The notes under the pieces were generated by a model. That model worked only from the letters and a program-made list of their open reading frames with translations. It searched no databases and was not told where the DNA came from. The translations under genes were made by a program, and so were the position numbers. Below, piece after piece: positions 45,656 to 54,267 of a DNA stretch of 64,000 bases (positions are counted from its first letter, which is position 1; every line of letters starts with the position of its first letter). Origin of the DNA: Termitidicoccus mucosus (GTDB taxonomy: Bacteria; Verrucomicrobiota; Verrucomicrobiia; Opitutales; Opitutaceae). The DNA lies in NCBI RefSeq assembly GCF_038725785.1, contig NZ_CP109796.1, forward strand, positions 2,976,001 to 3,040,000. Reading direction: 5' to 3'.

Positions 45656-46708
45656 ATGAGCATCACCGCCACCGGCATCAGCAAAACCTTCGGGCACTTC
45701 GCCGCGCTCGACAACGTCAGCCTGCACGTGCCCGCCGGCAAACTCGTCGCGTTGCTCGGCCCGTCCGGCTCCGGCAAAACCACGCTCCTCCGTATCATCG
45801 CCGGGCTGGAGTTTGCCGATGCCGGCAGCGGGCACATCGCCTTCCACGGCGAGGACGTCACCCGCGTGCCCGCCGGCAAACGCGGCGTCGGCTTTGTTTT
45901 TCAGCACTACGCGCTCTTCCGCCACATGACCGTGTTTGACAACGTCGCCTTCGGCCTGCGCGTGCGTCCCCGCGCCCGGCGCCCCGCCCGCGCCGAAATC
46001 GCCGAGCGCGTCAACGAGCTTCTCCACCTCGTGCAGCTCGACGGGCTCGACCGCCGCTTCCCCAGCCAGCTCTCCGGCGGCCAGCGCCAGCGCGTCGCCC
46101 TCGCCCGCGCCCTCGCCGTCCGCCCGCGCGTGCTGCTCCTCGATGAACCCTTTGGCGCGCTCGACGCGAAAGTCCGCAAGGAACTCCGCCGCTGGCTCCG
46201 CAAATTCCACGAGGAAATCCAGCTCACCACCGTCTTTGTCACGCACGACCAGGAGGAGGCCCTCGAAATCGCCGACGAAGTCGTCATCATGAACAAGGCC
46301 CGCATCGAGCAAGTCGGCGCGCCGCAGGACGTTTACGACCGCCCGGCCTCGCCCTTCGTGCACAAGTTCATCGGCGACGTGAACATCCTGCGCGACAGCG
46401 CCGCCTGGGGCGCCACCGGCCCCATCCACGACAACGGCCGCCTCGCCGCCGACGGGCTCGTTTACGCCCGTCCCCACGAGATCGAGGTGCTTCCGCACGA
46501 CCCTTCCGCCACCGGCGTCGCCGCCGTGCTTCGCTACGCGCACACCGCCGGCCCGCACCCGCGCCTCACCTTCGAAATCCTCTCCTCCCGGGAGCAAGTC
46601 GAGGCCGAGATCTCCCGCACCGAACTCGCCGCCCTCAACCTGCGCCCAAACGATCTCGCCCATCTCCGCCTCCGCCCGGCCCATACGTTCCAAGACTATT
46701 CCATTTGA
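45656..46708 (+). CDS. cysA: Sulfate ABC transporter ATPase CysA
   Basis: A protein of 350 residues. Walker [10 protein letters not shown] (about residues 35-43), Q-loop FVFQHYALF, signature LSGGQRQR, Walker [16 protein letters not shown] and H-loop FVTHDQEEA. The C-terminal 110 residues form the TOBE-like regulatory domain with [11 protein letters not shown]. CysA hydrolyses ATP to drive sulfate import with CysT and CysW. It begins 118 bp after cysW; the intervening DNA is a repeat, not a gene. The next gene is cysK. Confidence 0.95.
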   Translation: MSITATGISKTFGHFAALDNVSLHVPAGKLVALLGPSGSGKTTLLRIIAGLEFADAGSGHIAFHGEDVTRVPAGKRGVGFVFQHYALFRHMTVFDNVAFGLRVRPRARRPARAEIAERVNELLHLVQLDGLDRRFPSQLSGGQRQRVALARALAVRPRVLLLDEPFGALDAKVRKELRRWLRKFHEEIQLTTVFVTHDQEEALEIADEVVIMNKARIEQVGAPQDVYDRPASPFVHKFIGDVNILRDSAAWGATGPIHDNGRLAADGLVYARPHEIEVLPHDPSATGVAAVLRYAHTAGPHPRLTFEILSSREQVEAEISRTELAALNLRPNDLAHLRLRPAHTFQDYSI

Positions 46709-46880
46709 CCCGCCAACCGCGATCGCCTCGCCCGCGCCCGCCTCCGGCGACCTCTTCACCTGCAATAAAATCCGCGTTAATCTGCCTTCAATTTCCTGCT
46801 TTAATAGTTGAATTTCCTCATTTTTATAGTAATAAACCCAATAAACATAAGAAACCCTCCCACTCAACCCAACCACTACC

Positions 46881-47861
46881 ATGGCCAAAATATACAACGA
46901 CATCACCGAAACCATCGGAAACACGCCCCTCGTGCGTCTTAACCGCACCGCCGCCGCGCATGGCGCGCAGGCTGACATCCTGCTCAAGCTCGAATTCTTC
47001 AACCCGCTTTCCAGCGTGAAAGACCGCATCGGCTTCGCGATGGTGGACGACGCGCTCAAGTCCGGCAAAATCAACAAGGATTCCGTCCTCATCGAGCCCA
47101 CCTCCGGCAACACCGGCATCGCGCTCGCCTTCGTCGCCGCCGCGAAGGGCCTCAAGCTCATCCTCACGATGCCCGAGACCATGTCGCTCGAACGCCGCAA
47201 GCTCCTCAAGGTGCTCGGCGCCCGCCTCGTCCTCACCGAGGGGCCGAAAGGCATGAAAGGCGCCATCGCCAAGGCCGAGGAACTCGCCGCGAAGATCCCG
47301 AACAGCGTCATCCTCCAGCAATTCGCCAACCCCGCCAACCCTGCCATCCACCGCGCCACCACCGCCGAGGAAATCTGGCGCGACACCGACGGCGCGGTTG
47401 ACATCGTCGTGTCCGGCATCGGCACCGGCGGCACCATCACCGGCATCGGCGAAGTGCTCAAGGCGCGCAAGCCCGGCGTGAAAATCGTCGCGGTCGAGCC
47501 CGACGCCTCGCCCGTCCTCTCCGGCGGCCAGCCCGGCCCGCACAAGCTCCAGGGCATCGGCGCCGGCTTCGTCCCCTCCGTGCTCAACACGAAAATCTAC
47601 GACGAAGTCATCCGCGTGAAGGACACCGACTCCGGCCCGATCTCGAAACAAGTCAACACGCTCGACGGCATTCCGATCGGTATCTCGTCCGGAGCGGCCG
47701 TGTGGGCCTCGCTCGAGCTGGCGAAACGCCCGGAAAACAAGGGCAAGAAGATCGTGGCGATCATTCCGTCCGCCAGCGAGCGCTACCTCTCCACCTGGCT
47801 CTTCGCCGACATCAGCGCCGAGTCCGACTCCATCGAGGATCTCATCCCGGCCGGGGTGTAA
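46881..47861 (+). CDS. cysK: Cysteine synthase A (O-acetylserine sulfhydrylase)
   Basis: A protein of 326 residues. The PLP lysine lies in [15 protein letters not shown]; the phosphate-binding loop is [11 protein letters not shown] and the substrate loop is [21 protein letters not shown] near the C-terminus is also typical. It joins O-acetylserine and sulfide to cysteine, the last step of the pathway fed by the upstream transporter. The intergenic gap of 172 bp is AT-rich and likely carries its own promoter. A word-like inverted repeat and a terminator follow. Confidence 0.96.
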   Translation: MAKIYNDITETIGNTPLVRLNRTAAAHGAQADILLKLEFFNPLSSVKDRIGFAMVDDALKSGKINKDSVLIEPTSGNTGIALAFVAAAKGLKLILTMPETMSLERRKLLKVLGARLVLTEGPKGMKGAIAKAEELAAKIPNSVILQQFANPANPAIHRATTAEEIWRDTDGAVDIVVSGIGTGGTITGIGEVLKARKPGVKIVAVEPDASPVLSGGQPGPHKLQGIGAGFVPSVLNTKIYDEVIRVKDTDSGPISKQVNTLDGIPIGISSGAAVWASLELAKRPENKGKKIVAIIPSASERYLSTWLFADISAESDSIEDLIPAGV

Positions 47862-47873
47862 TCCGCCCGAAAA

Positions 47874-48005
47874 ATCTTTCTCTTTCTTCTTTATCTTTCC
47901 TCTTTCTCCTCCTGCCGCCTTCGAAGTTTTCGGTGGTTTTGGGGAGAAAAGAGTTTCCGCCGAAGCGAGAAGCCTGACAAGATAAAGGGGAAGAAAGATA
48001 AAAAA
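47874..48005. repeat. Polypyrimidine/polypurine inverted repeat, copy 1 (cysK-dapF gap)
   Basis: The left arm is built from TTTCTTCTTTATCTTTCCTC-like words, and the right arm has the reverse complement GATAAAGGGGAAGAAAGATA. Between them is a GC-richer loop with its own small hairpin. Similar elements stand at 61245-61346, 62822-62910 and 63648-63752. Confidence 0.7.
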
Positions 48006-48040
48006 ACGCCGCGTCGCATCCGCGGCGTTTTTCGTTTTTT
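48002..48040 (+). terminator. Intrinsic terminator of the cysK unit
   Basis: Perfect 12-bp stem (AAAAACGCCGCG / CGCGGCGTTTTT) with a 7-nt loop followed by CGTTTTTT. It ends the cysK transcript and may also read in the opposite direction because both arms end in A or T runs. Confidence 0.8.
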
Positions 48041-48079
48041 CGTGCCATCCGCGCCCGTCCGTGTTCCCGATTAAGCACG

Positions 48080-49015
48080 ATGCGTTTTCACAAATACCAC
48101 GCCCTCGGCAACGACTACATCGTCCTCGATCCCTCGGACTTTCCCTCCTGGCAACCCGCGCCCACCGCCGGGCAAATCCGCGTCGTCTGCCATCGCAATT
48201 TCGGCGTCGGCTCGGACGGCATTCTCTGGGGTCCGCTGCCCTCGAAAAACAGCGATTTCGGCCTGCGCATTTTTAATCCCGACGGTTCCGAGGCCGAAAA
48301 ATCCGGCAACGGCCTGCGCATCTTTTCGCGCTTTCTGTTCGACCAAAAACTCGTCGCCGGCGCCGGCAATATGGAACGCGGACGGCCCGTCCGCCATTCC
48401 GCGGACGAGCTGTCCGCATTCCAGACCGGCGCCGCCTTCACCATCGAAACGCCCGGCGGCCAGGTCCGATCCGTCATCAAGGAAAACGGCCGTCTCATCA
48501 CCGTGGCGATGGGCCGGGTGAGTTTCGACAGCGCGAAAATCCCCGTCGCGCCCGCCGGCGCGTCGCGCGAGGTCGTCAACGAAACCCTCGCCGCCGGCGG
48601 GCGCAACTTCACGTTCTGCGCCGCCACCATCGGCAATCCGCATTGCGTGCTCCCGCTGCCCGACGCCGAGGTGACCGCCGCGCTCGCGCATCGCTTCGGC
48701 CCGCACATCGAAACCCATCCGCTTTTCCCGCACAAAACCAACGTCCAGTTCCTCAGCGTGCTCAACCGCGCCAATATCCGCATCGAAATCTGGGAGCGCG
48801 GGGCGGGTTACACGCTCGCCTCCGGCAGCAGCTCCAGCGCCGCCGCCGCCGTCGCGCACCGGCTCGGCCTGGTTGACCGCAACGTCACCGTGCACATGCC
48901 AGGCGGCAAAATCGGCATCGAGATCGGCGACGGCTTTTCCATCCTGATGACCGGCACCGTCAACAAGGTCGCCGACGGCGAAATGCATCCCGACCTGTTT
49001 GAAATAAACGTCTAG
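48080..49015 (+). CDS. DapF-family epimerase homologue lacking both catalytic cysteines
   Basis: A protein of 311 residues with the DapF fold pattern: FHKYHALGNDYIVLD, RNFGVGSDGILWG, FNPDGSEAEKSGNGLRI, CAATIGNPHCVLPL and WERGAGYTLASGSSSSAAAA. In normal diaminopimelate epimerase the catalytic cysteines lie in ECGNGxRC and LACGTGA. Here both sites carry serine (KSGNGL and LASGSS). The rest of the pocket (asparagine and GNPHCV) is kept. So either it is a changed enzyme of the DapF superfamily or an active serine variant. Longer than usual by about 35 residues, with an insertion after residue 90. No close operon partner; upstream is a terminator. Confidence 0.8.
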   Translation: MRFHKYHALGNDYIVLDPSDFPSWQPAPTAGQIRVVCHRNFGVGSDGILWGPLPSKNSDFGLRIFNPDGSEAEKSGNGLRIFSRFLFDQKLVAGAGNMERGRPVRHSADELSAFQTGAAFTIETPGGQVRSVIKENGRLITVAMGRVSFDSAKIPVAPAGASREVVNETLAAGGRNFTFCAATIGNPHCVLPLPDAEVTAALAHRFGPHIETHPLFPHKTNVQFLSVLNRANIRIEIWERGAGYTLASGSSSSAAAAVAHRLGLVDRNVTVHMPGGKIGIEIGDGFSILMTGTVNKVADGEMHPDLFEINV

Positions 49016-49054
49016 ATATTAACGAAGGTGATGCGGAGGGGGTGCGGGATTGCG

Positions 49055-49133
49055 TGGCATGGGCGTCCTCGCCCATGTGTCCGTGGGTTTGCGGCGCGGA
49101 GCGCCGTCCACGGGCGAGTCGCCCGTGCCACTC
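49055..49133. repeat. GGGCGNNTCGCCC-word inverted repeat
   Basis: GGCATGGGCGTCCTCGCCCATG is followed by a GCGGCGCGGAGCGCCG hairpin and then CACGGGCGAGTCGCCCGTGCC. The last word is a variant of the 29464-29554 arms. It lies between the DapF-like gene and the convergent decarboxylase gene, a typical site for these elements. Confidence 0.65.
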
Positions 49134-49183
49134 GACCCGACCTCCGCTTTCCGCAGTTAAAAATCAAAACCAACAAAGTGAAC

Positions 49184-50314
49184 CTAGTTCACCCCCAGCA
49201 AAACCAGCAGGATGCCGCCGGAAATGGCCGTGCCGAACACGCCTGCAAGATTCGGTCCCATCGCGTGATAAATCAGATAATTGCGGGGGTTGGCCTGCGT
49301 CCCCACTTGATGGGAGACACGCGCGGCAATGGGCACGGAGGCGATGCCGGCCGAACCGATCAGCGGGTTGATTTTGTTCTTGAGGAAAAGGTTCATGATC
49401 TTGGCCGTGACCACACCGGAGGCAGTGCCGAAAACGAACGCGATCAAACCGAGCCCGATAATTTGAAGCGTCTTGGCCGTAAGGAAGGTTTCAGCGGTCA
49501 TGGTGGACCCGATGGCCGTCGTGAGCACGAGCGTGATGACGTTCAGCAACGTTCCTCCCGCGGTTTCGGCCAGGCGTCCCACCAACAATGATTCGCGCAG
49601 GAGATTGCCCAGCATCAGCATGGTGACAAGAGGAGCGACCGGCGGAAAACACAGGTTGACGATCATCGCGATCACGATCGGAAACAGGATTTTTTCGAGG
49701 CGGCTGACCGGACGCATCTGCTTCATGCTGATCTGGCGTTCTTCATTGGTGGTCAGCAGCCGCATGACGGGAGGCTGGATCAGGGGCATGAGCGCCATGT
49801 AGGAATAGGCGGCCACCGATACTTGCGGTAACAAGTGCGGCGCCAGTTTCATGGTGACAAAAATCGCCATCGGGCCGTCCGCCCCGCCGATGATTCCGAT
49901 GGCGCCCGATTCCGGCAGCGAAAAGCCGATCGCTTGGGCCAGGATGAACGCCACAAAGATGCCCAAGTGCGCACCGGCGCCCAGAATGACCAGCTTGGGG
50001 TTGGCAATCATCGGGCCAAAATCGGTCAATGCTCCCACACCAAGAAAGATCAACGGCGGCACGATCAAGGAACTCACCCCCTGATAGGCATAGTGGAAAA
50101 GTCCTCCCGGTTGAACCAGGTCCGAACCGGGCACATTGACCACGATGCAGGCAAAGCCAATGCCCAGCAACAAGAACGGCTCGTATTTCTTGGCAATGGC
50201 CAGAAAAATCATCGCGCCGCCAATGGCGATCATGACCAGATTGCCCCACCAGAGCTGGGATATCCCCGTCTGCATGACCAGGGCCTTAAAAAGCGAACCA
50301 AATTGCTCTATCAT
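49184..50314 (-). CDS. Sodium-pump decarboxylase beta subunit (OadB/GcdB/MmdB)
   Basis: A protein of 376 residues with about nine membrane helices. Family signatures are present: KYEPFLLLGIGFACIVVNVP, GVGALTDFGPMIANPK, FSLPESGAIGIIGGADGP, and GSAGIASVPIAARVSHQVG near the C-terminus. Beta subunits use the decarboxylation energy of oxaloacetate, methylmalonyl-CoA or glutaconyl-CoA to export sodium ions. The ATG at 50314 is chosen; the frame is open to 50338. Upstream on the same strand a 39-residue membrane protein gene is close, but no alpha subunit or biotin carrier is in the window. Confidence 0.92.
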   Translation of the reverse strand: MIEQFGSLFKALVMQTGISQLWWGNLVMIAIGGAMIFLAIAKKYEPFLLLGIGFACIVVNVPGSDLVQPGGLFHYAYQGVSSLIVPPLIFLGVGALTDFGPMIANPKLVILGAGAHLGIFVAFILAQAIGFSLPESGAIGIIGGADGPMAIFVTMKLAPHLLPQVSVAAYSYMALMPLIQPPVMRLLTTNEERQISMKQMRPVSRLEKILFPIVIAMIVNLCFPPVAPLVTMLMLGNLLRESLLVGRLAETAGGTLLNVITLVLTTAIGSTMTAETFLTAKTLQIIGLGLIAFVFGTASGVVTAKIMNLFLKNKINPLIGSAGIASVPIAARVSHQVGTQANPRNYLIYHAMGPNLAGVFGTAISGGILLVLLGVN

Positions 50315-50362
50315 AATACGATAAGAAATTAAAAACAAATGCGGGGCATTTGTTTGTCTTTA

Positions 50363-50482
50363 TCAATGCCCGCCGCGCAGCTTGGTTTCGTCAATTTTCC
50401 AGCGTTTGTTCACCATCGGCAAAAGGCCGAGCACCACGCCGATAAAGGCGATGATAACAAAGCTGAGGAAAAAATCGATCAT
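50363..50482 (-). CDS. Small membrane protein, possible decarboxylase gamma-like partner
   Basis: A protein of 39 residues: a single membrane helix (FFLSFVIIAFIGVVLGLLPM) followed by a charged tail with VNKRWKIDETKLRGGH. The gene lies 48 bp upstream of the beta-subunit start on the same strand. Sodium-pump decarboxylases have a small gamma subunit (OadG) with one N-terminal helix, and some have an additional very small membrane subunit. This fits the position but is shorter than a usual OadG, which has about 80 residues. It could be the N-terminal stub of a gamma subunit or a separate small component. A TATAAT box stands just before the ATG. Confidence 0.6.
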   Translation of the reverse strand: MIDFFLSFVIIAFIGVVLGLLPMVNKRWKIDETKLRGGH

Positions 50483-50723
50483 GCTGATTATAACAGCACC
50501 ATAAACACTATCAGGAATCGTAATCATAACAAAACGTGGTCAATTTATAAGGAAAGAAGGAGAATCGAGTATGACAGAAAATTGCGAATGGCACTCCGCA
50601 TATCTTGTCGTTTATTTTTCATTTATGCCTCAACCAACATTATGGTAATCCCCCTCCTGCCGGGAGGCCATGTCCTTGCGAGGCAGAGTCAAGACTCCGG
50701 CGAGTCCCCAAAAACCATGCCCG

Positions 50724-51428
50724 CTACGAATGCGAATCACTCAGGAGGCGATACCCGATGCTCGATTCTGTCTGGATGTAGCGGGGGGTGTTGGGATCGT
50801 CTTCGATTTTTTTCCGTAAACGCATCATAAACACACGGAGATAATGGGTCTGCTCTTCCGCACCCGGCCCCCATACTTCGGTGAGAATCTGCCGGTGCGT
50901 GAGCACCTTGTCCTGATGCGAGACTAGAAGCCGCAGGATGGCATATTCCTTCACGCTGAGTTTCACGAGTTCGCCGGCCTTGGTGACGCGCCGGTTGGCG
51001 AGATCCACCTCGACGGTGCCGAAACGGATGGTGGCTGGCGGCTCGTTGGGGCGGATTCTGCGCAGGAGCGCCCTCAGGCGGGCCAGAAGTTCGCCGCCCC
51101 CGAACGGTTTTATGAGATAATCATCGGCGCCGGCGTCGAGCGCCTCGATTTTTCGGCTCTCCTCGCCGAAAACCGAAAGGATGAGCACCGGCGTCTGGCT
51201 CCACTCGCGCAATCTCTTGAGCACGTCGATGCCCGACATGTCGGGCAGGCCCAAGTCGAGCACGATCACATCGGGCCGATGATGCGCCGCCTCGACAAGA
51301 CCGGGACGCCCGGCCTCGACTTCGCGAACCTCATAACCGGCGTCTTCCAGGGTGAAGCGAAGCAGCCTGCGAATCTGGATTTCGTCATCGATAATCAAAA
51401 CCGAGGGTTTGGGGGTCTGTTCGTTCAT
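50724..51428 (-). CDS. kdpE: KdpE-type response regulator
   Basis: A protein of 234 residues. Receiver domain with acidic pair (LIIDDE), phosphoacceptor aspartate in DVIVLDLGLPDMSG (about residue 55) and conserved lysine in DDYLIKPF. The winged-helix DNA-binding domain of the OmpR/PhoB type contains VKEYAILRLLVSHQDKVLTH and SSIGYRL near the end. KdpE activates potassium-uptake genes under low potassium. The start overlaps the stop of the kinase gene by 4 bp. No kdpFABC genes are in the window, so the target may be elsewhere or different. Confidence 0.88.
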   Translation of the reverse strand: MNEQTPKPSVLIIDDEIQIRRLLRFTLEDAGYEVREVEAGRPGLVEAAHHRPDVIVLDLGLPDMSGIDVLKRLREWSQTPVLILSVFGEESRKIEALDAGADDYLIKPFGGGELLARLRALLRRIRPNEPPATIRFGTVEVDLANRRVTKAGELVKLSVKEYAILRLLVSHQDKVLTHRQILTEVWGPGAEEQTHYLRVFMMRLRKKIEDDPNTPRYIQTESSIGYRLLSDSHS

Positions 51429-52978
51429 TCGTGAGGCACCGATTCGTGAACCTTGTGGGGCAGCTTGATCGTGAAGCGGGCGCCGCCCCCCGGATTGTCA
51501 TCAGCCACGACATCGCCACCTTGTGCGAGCATAAAACCACGGACAATCGACAATCCCAGCCCGAGCCCGCCGGCCTTGGCCTGCTCCCCGCGCTCAAATT
51601 TTTGGAACAGCCTTGCCCTCGCCTCCTCCGTAAGGCCCGGCCCCCGGTCGGCCACCGTGATAAAAACCCACGCCTTGCCGGAATCCTGATTCTCAACCCC
51701 GGCGTGCACCGAGATGGGCGTGCCGGCGGGCGTGTGGTGGACGGCATTGAGCAAAAGATTGGACAGCACGTGCTCCATCAATACCGCGTCGGCCATGAAC
51801 AGCGGCATCTCATCCGGCACTTTGACCGAGAATGGCCGGCTGGCCAGACCTTCGCCCACTGCGCGCCGGGCCGCCCCGATCAGGTCATGCACATCGCACC
51901 AGTCCATGCGCAACCGGAGGCGCCCCGCGTCAAGGCGCGTCTGGTCGAGCAGGTTGGCGACGAGGTGATCGAGCCGCCGGGCCGCGGTCACGATCTCCCG
52001 GGCCAAAATCTCCCGCCGGGCGCCTTTTTCCCGGGCCAGCCCTTCCGCCGCCGAACGCAGCACGGCGACCGGCGTCTTCAACTCATGCGAAACGCTGTCG
52101 AGCAGCGTGCGGTGCATGCGGTCGGATTCCGCCAGCAATTTTTCGCGTTCGCTGGCCTCCCGGAACTGTTCGCGCTCGATGAGCAACCCTATCTGCAGGG
52201 CAAACATTTCCATCAGCCTCAAGTAAGCCGGGGGCATCCTGTTTTTTTGCGAACCCCATCCGACCGAAAATATCCCGAGGCGCCGCTTCCCCTGCTGCAC
52301 CGGTATGTGGATGTTCCCGCTCAACGAGACCGCCGTCCCGCTCCCCTCCCGCACGCAGGAAAACTCCTGGTCATCGAGTTTCAGGGAACTCCCCGAATGG
52401 GAGACAAAACGATTGTCGCCCTCGGGCAAGGACAGGGCGGTCGGCACGCCAAACAGGGCGTCCGCCTGCCGCAGCGCCACTTCTATGGCGTCATCGAGAC
52501 TGCGCGCCGCATCCAGGGCGCGGGTCAGTTGCAAGATCACCGTGGCATTCCGTTCGCGCTGCCTTTCCTGCTGTTCCTTGGCCCGCAACCGGGCGGTCAA
52601 CTGTCCCGCGACAAGCGCGACGACAAACCACGTGCCGAGAAAAATCCCGTCCTGCACATTGAGCGGCGCAAACGCCATCTGCGGCGCCACGATGAAAAAA
52701 TTCCATGCCAGCACGCCGGCCACGGAGGCAAAAAGCACGGGCCAGCGGCTCACCCGCAAACACAGCATGATGACCGCAAACAAATAGATGTCGCCAAACA
52801 CGCGGTAATCGGCCGGCACAAAACACGCGACAACGGTGACCATTGAGATGACCAGCACCACTTCGATGTATTCACGCAGCAACGACGGCTGATGTATTTC
52901 CCAGGAAAGCGGCGCGCCGGGACCAGACTCACGATTACGGGGGGGAATATCTGTCCGGGAAAAGAGCACTGGGAGCAC
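51425..52978 (-). CDS. KdpD-like sensor histidine kinase lacking the N-terminal KdpD/Usp domains
   Basis: A protein of about 517 residues from a GTG at 52978. It starts directly with the DUF4118 membrane domain (four helices, about residues 35-150), then a GAF-like part (ALFGVPTALSLPEGD), the HisKA motif LLDSVSHELKTPVAVLRSAA with phosphoacceptor histidine, and the HATPase motifs NLLLNAVHHTP (N box), DRGPGL (G1) and GGLGLGLSIV (G2). The roughly 370-residue N-terminal KdpD and Usp sensor region of classical KdpD is absent. An upstream in-frame ATG lies inside the tRNA-Leu gene and is not credible. It is followed by the KdpE gene with overlap. Confidence 0.75.
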   Translation of the reverse strand: MLPVLFSRTDIPPRNRESGPGAPLSWEIHQPSLLREYIEVVLVISMVTVVACFVPADYRVFGDIYLFAVIMLCLRVSRWPVLFASVAGVLAWNFFIVAPQMAFAPLNVQDGIFLGTWFVVALVAGQLTARLRAKEQQERQRERNATVILQLTRALDAARSLDDAIEVALRQADALFGVPTALSLPEGDNRFVSHSGSSLKLDDQEFSCVREGSGTAVSLSGNIHIPVQQGKRRLGIFSVGWGSQKNRMPPAYLRLMEMFALQIGLLIEREQFREASEREKLLAESDRMHRTLLDSVSHELKTPVAVLRSAAEGLAREKGARREILAREIVTAARRLDHLVANLLDQTRLDAGRLRLRMDWCDVHDLIGAARRAVGEGLASRPFSVKVPDEMPLFMADAVLMEHVLSNLLLNAVHHTPAGTPISVHAGVENQDSGKAWVFITVADRGPGLTEEARARLFQKFERGEQAKAGGLGLGLSIVRGFMLAQGGDVVADDNPGGGARFTIKLPHKVHESVPHE

Positions 52979-52990
52979 AAGGGTTTTCGC

Positions 52991-53078
52991 TGGTGCCCGG
53001 AGTGGGGGTCGAACCCACACTCCTTTAAGGGGAACCGGATTTTGAGTCCGGCGCGTCTGCCAATTCCGCCATCCGGGC
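52991..53078 (-). tRNA. tRNA-Leu (anticodon CAA)
   Basis: The minus strand reads GCCCGGATGGCGGAATTGGC, then a CCGGA-CTCAAAA-TCCGG anticodon arm, a long variable arm and the T arm GGGTTCGACCC. The end is TCCGGGC plus an encoded ACCA. The acceptor arms (GCCCGGA / TCCGGGC) pair. The anticodon CAA reads the UUG codon. The long variable loop is typical of class II leucine tRNAs. Confidence 0.95.
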
Positions 53079-53169
53079 ACGGATGCGAGGGAGTGACGCT
53101 AGAAACTCGCGCCTTGGTGTAAATCGCAAATTTCGTCCGGCGGCAGGCGCTCCTTCGGGTGCCCGGGCG

Positions 53170-53949
53170 TTACTCCGCCGACAATTCGTGCGCCAGCACG
53201 CTCAGGGCGTAAGTGGCGGCGGTCTCGCAACGCAGGACCAGCGGGCCGAGCGTGACGGGCTTGATGCCGCACTCCAGCGCAACCGCCATCTCGGCCGGCG
53301 AAAAATCCCCCTCGGGGCCGATCAGCCAGAGCGCGCGGCGCGGCAGGCGTCCGTTGTTGGCGGCGCGGAAATCCGCCAGAATCGTCTTCAACGAACACGC
53401 TCCTGGATGCAGGCTGGCGATCAGCCGCAAATCGTGGTCGTCCCGGCCCGCGCTCGCGCGCATGAACGCGGTCGCATTCTGCAGCGGCTCGATTTCGGGC
53501 AACCACGGGTTGCCGCATTGCTTCGCGGCCTCGAGCGCGGCGACGCGCCATTTGTCGATTTTCCTGTCCTCGCGGCCTCCGTCGAGATGCACCTGTGTGC
53601 GCTCGCTTTCGAGCGGGACGATGCGGCGCGCGCCGATCTCGGTCGCCTTGCGCACGATGGCATCCATCGTCTGCCCCTTGGGCAGCGCCTGCGCCAGCGT
53701 GATGGCAAACGGCAGCGGCGCGGCCTGGCGCACGGCCCGCACGCGGAGCACGGCCGCGTTTTTCGAGGCGTTGACCAGTTCGCAATCCCACTCGCGCCCG
53801 CGTCCGTCAAACGCCACCACCTGCGCGCCGGCGCGGGCGCGGTTGACGGCGACGAGATGATGCGACTCTTCCGGCGACAGGCGCAGTTCGGCGGCGGAAA
53901 CAGCGTCGGTGTTTTCAGGCGGCGGGCAATGGACACGGAAATCGGGCAT
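53170..53949 (-). CDS. rsmE: 16S rRNA m3U1498 methyltransferase RsmE
   Basis: A protein of 259 residues with the family signatures ESHHLVAVNRARAGAQVVAF, ALPKGQTMDAIVRKATEIGA, and the SAM-binding knot motifs ALWLIGPEGDFSPAEM and LGPLVLRCETAATYAL. RsmE methylates U1498 of 16S rRNA. In most members the last motif reads LRTETA; here threonine is replaced by cysteine. The ATG at 53949 is chosen because the conserved domain starts just after it; the frame is open to 54036. The gene is alone on its strand between tRNA-Leu and the divergent lipase gene. Confidence 0.93.
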   Translation of the reverse strand: MPDFRVHCPPPENTDAVSAAELRLSPEESHHLVAVNRARAGAQVVAFDGRGREWDCELVNASKNAAVLRVRAVRQAAPLPFAITLAQALPKGQTMDAIVRKATEIGARRIVPLESERTQVHLDGGREDRKIDKWRVAALEAAKQCGNPWLPEIEPLQNATAFMRASAGRDDHDLRLIASLHPGACSLKTILADFRAANNGRLPRRALWLIGPEGDFSPAEMAVALECGIKPVTLGPLVLRCETAATYALSVLAHELSAE

Positions 53950-54267
53950 GGCGCGGAACGGGCACGATGGGTTTGGCGGGACCAAGTGAAACGCGCGTCG
54001 CGCCAAGGTGTCGAGGGCCGAAAACAACAAGGGCACCGGTGAAAAACCAGCGCCCTTGCCGACTTTAAGACTACAAACGAATCACTGAATGAACTGTTCT
54101 GACGCGGGGAAAGACGCACGGCATCGACGCAACGTTCAAATATGAGCGCGCCGGCCATCGATGGATTCTCTCCCGCGTTTTTCGGGCGAATACGAGGCGC
54201 GGCGCCGCAATTTGGATCGCCCGCCTCCCTGCTTCGTGCAAAATTCCATCCCTACCGGCGTCTTCCC

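Noticed and set aside
45593-47590. 665-codon open frame antisense to cysA and cysK
   Set aside because: High GC in third positions creates long antisense frames; the plus-strand genes are fully recognisable and the antisense product matches nothing.
52979-53080. N-terminal extension of the KdpD-like kinase (MPGWRNWQTRR...)
   Set aside because: This is the translated tRNA-Leu gene, a well-known annotation artefact.
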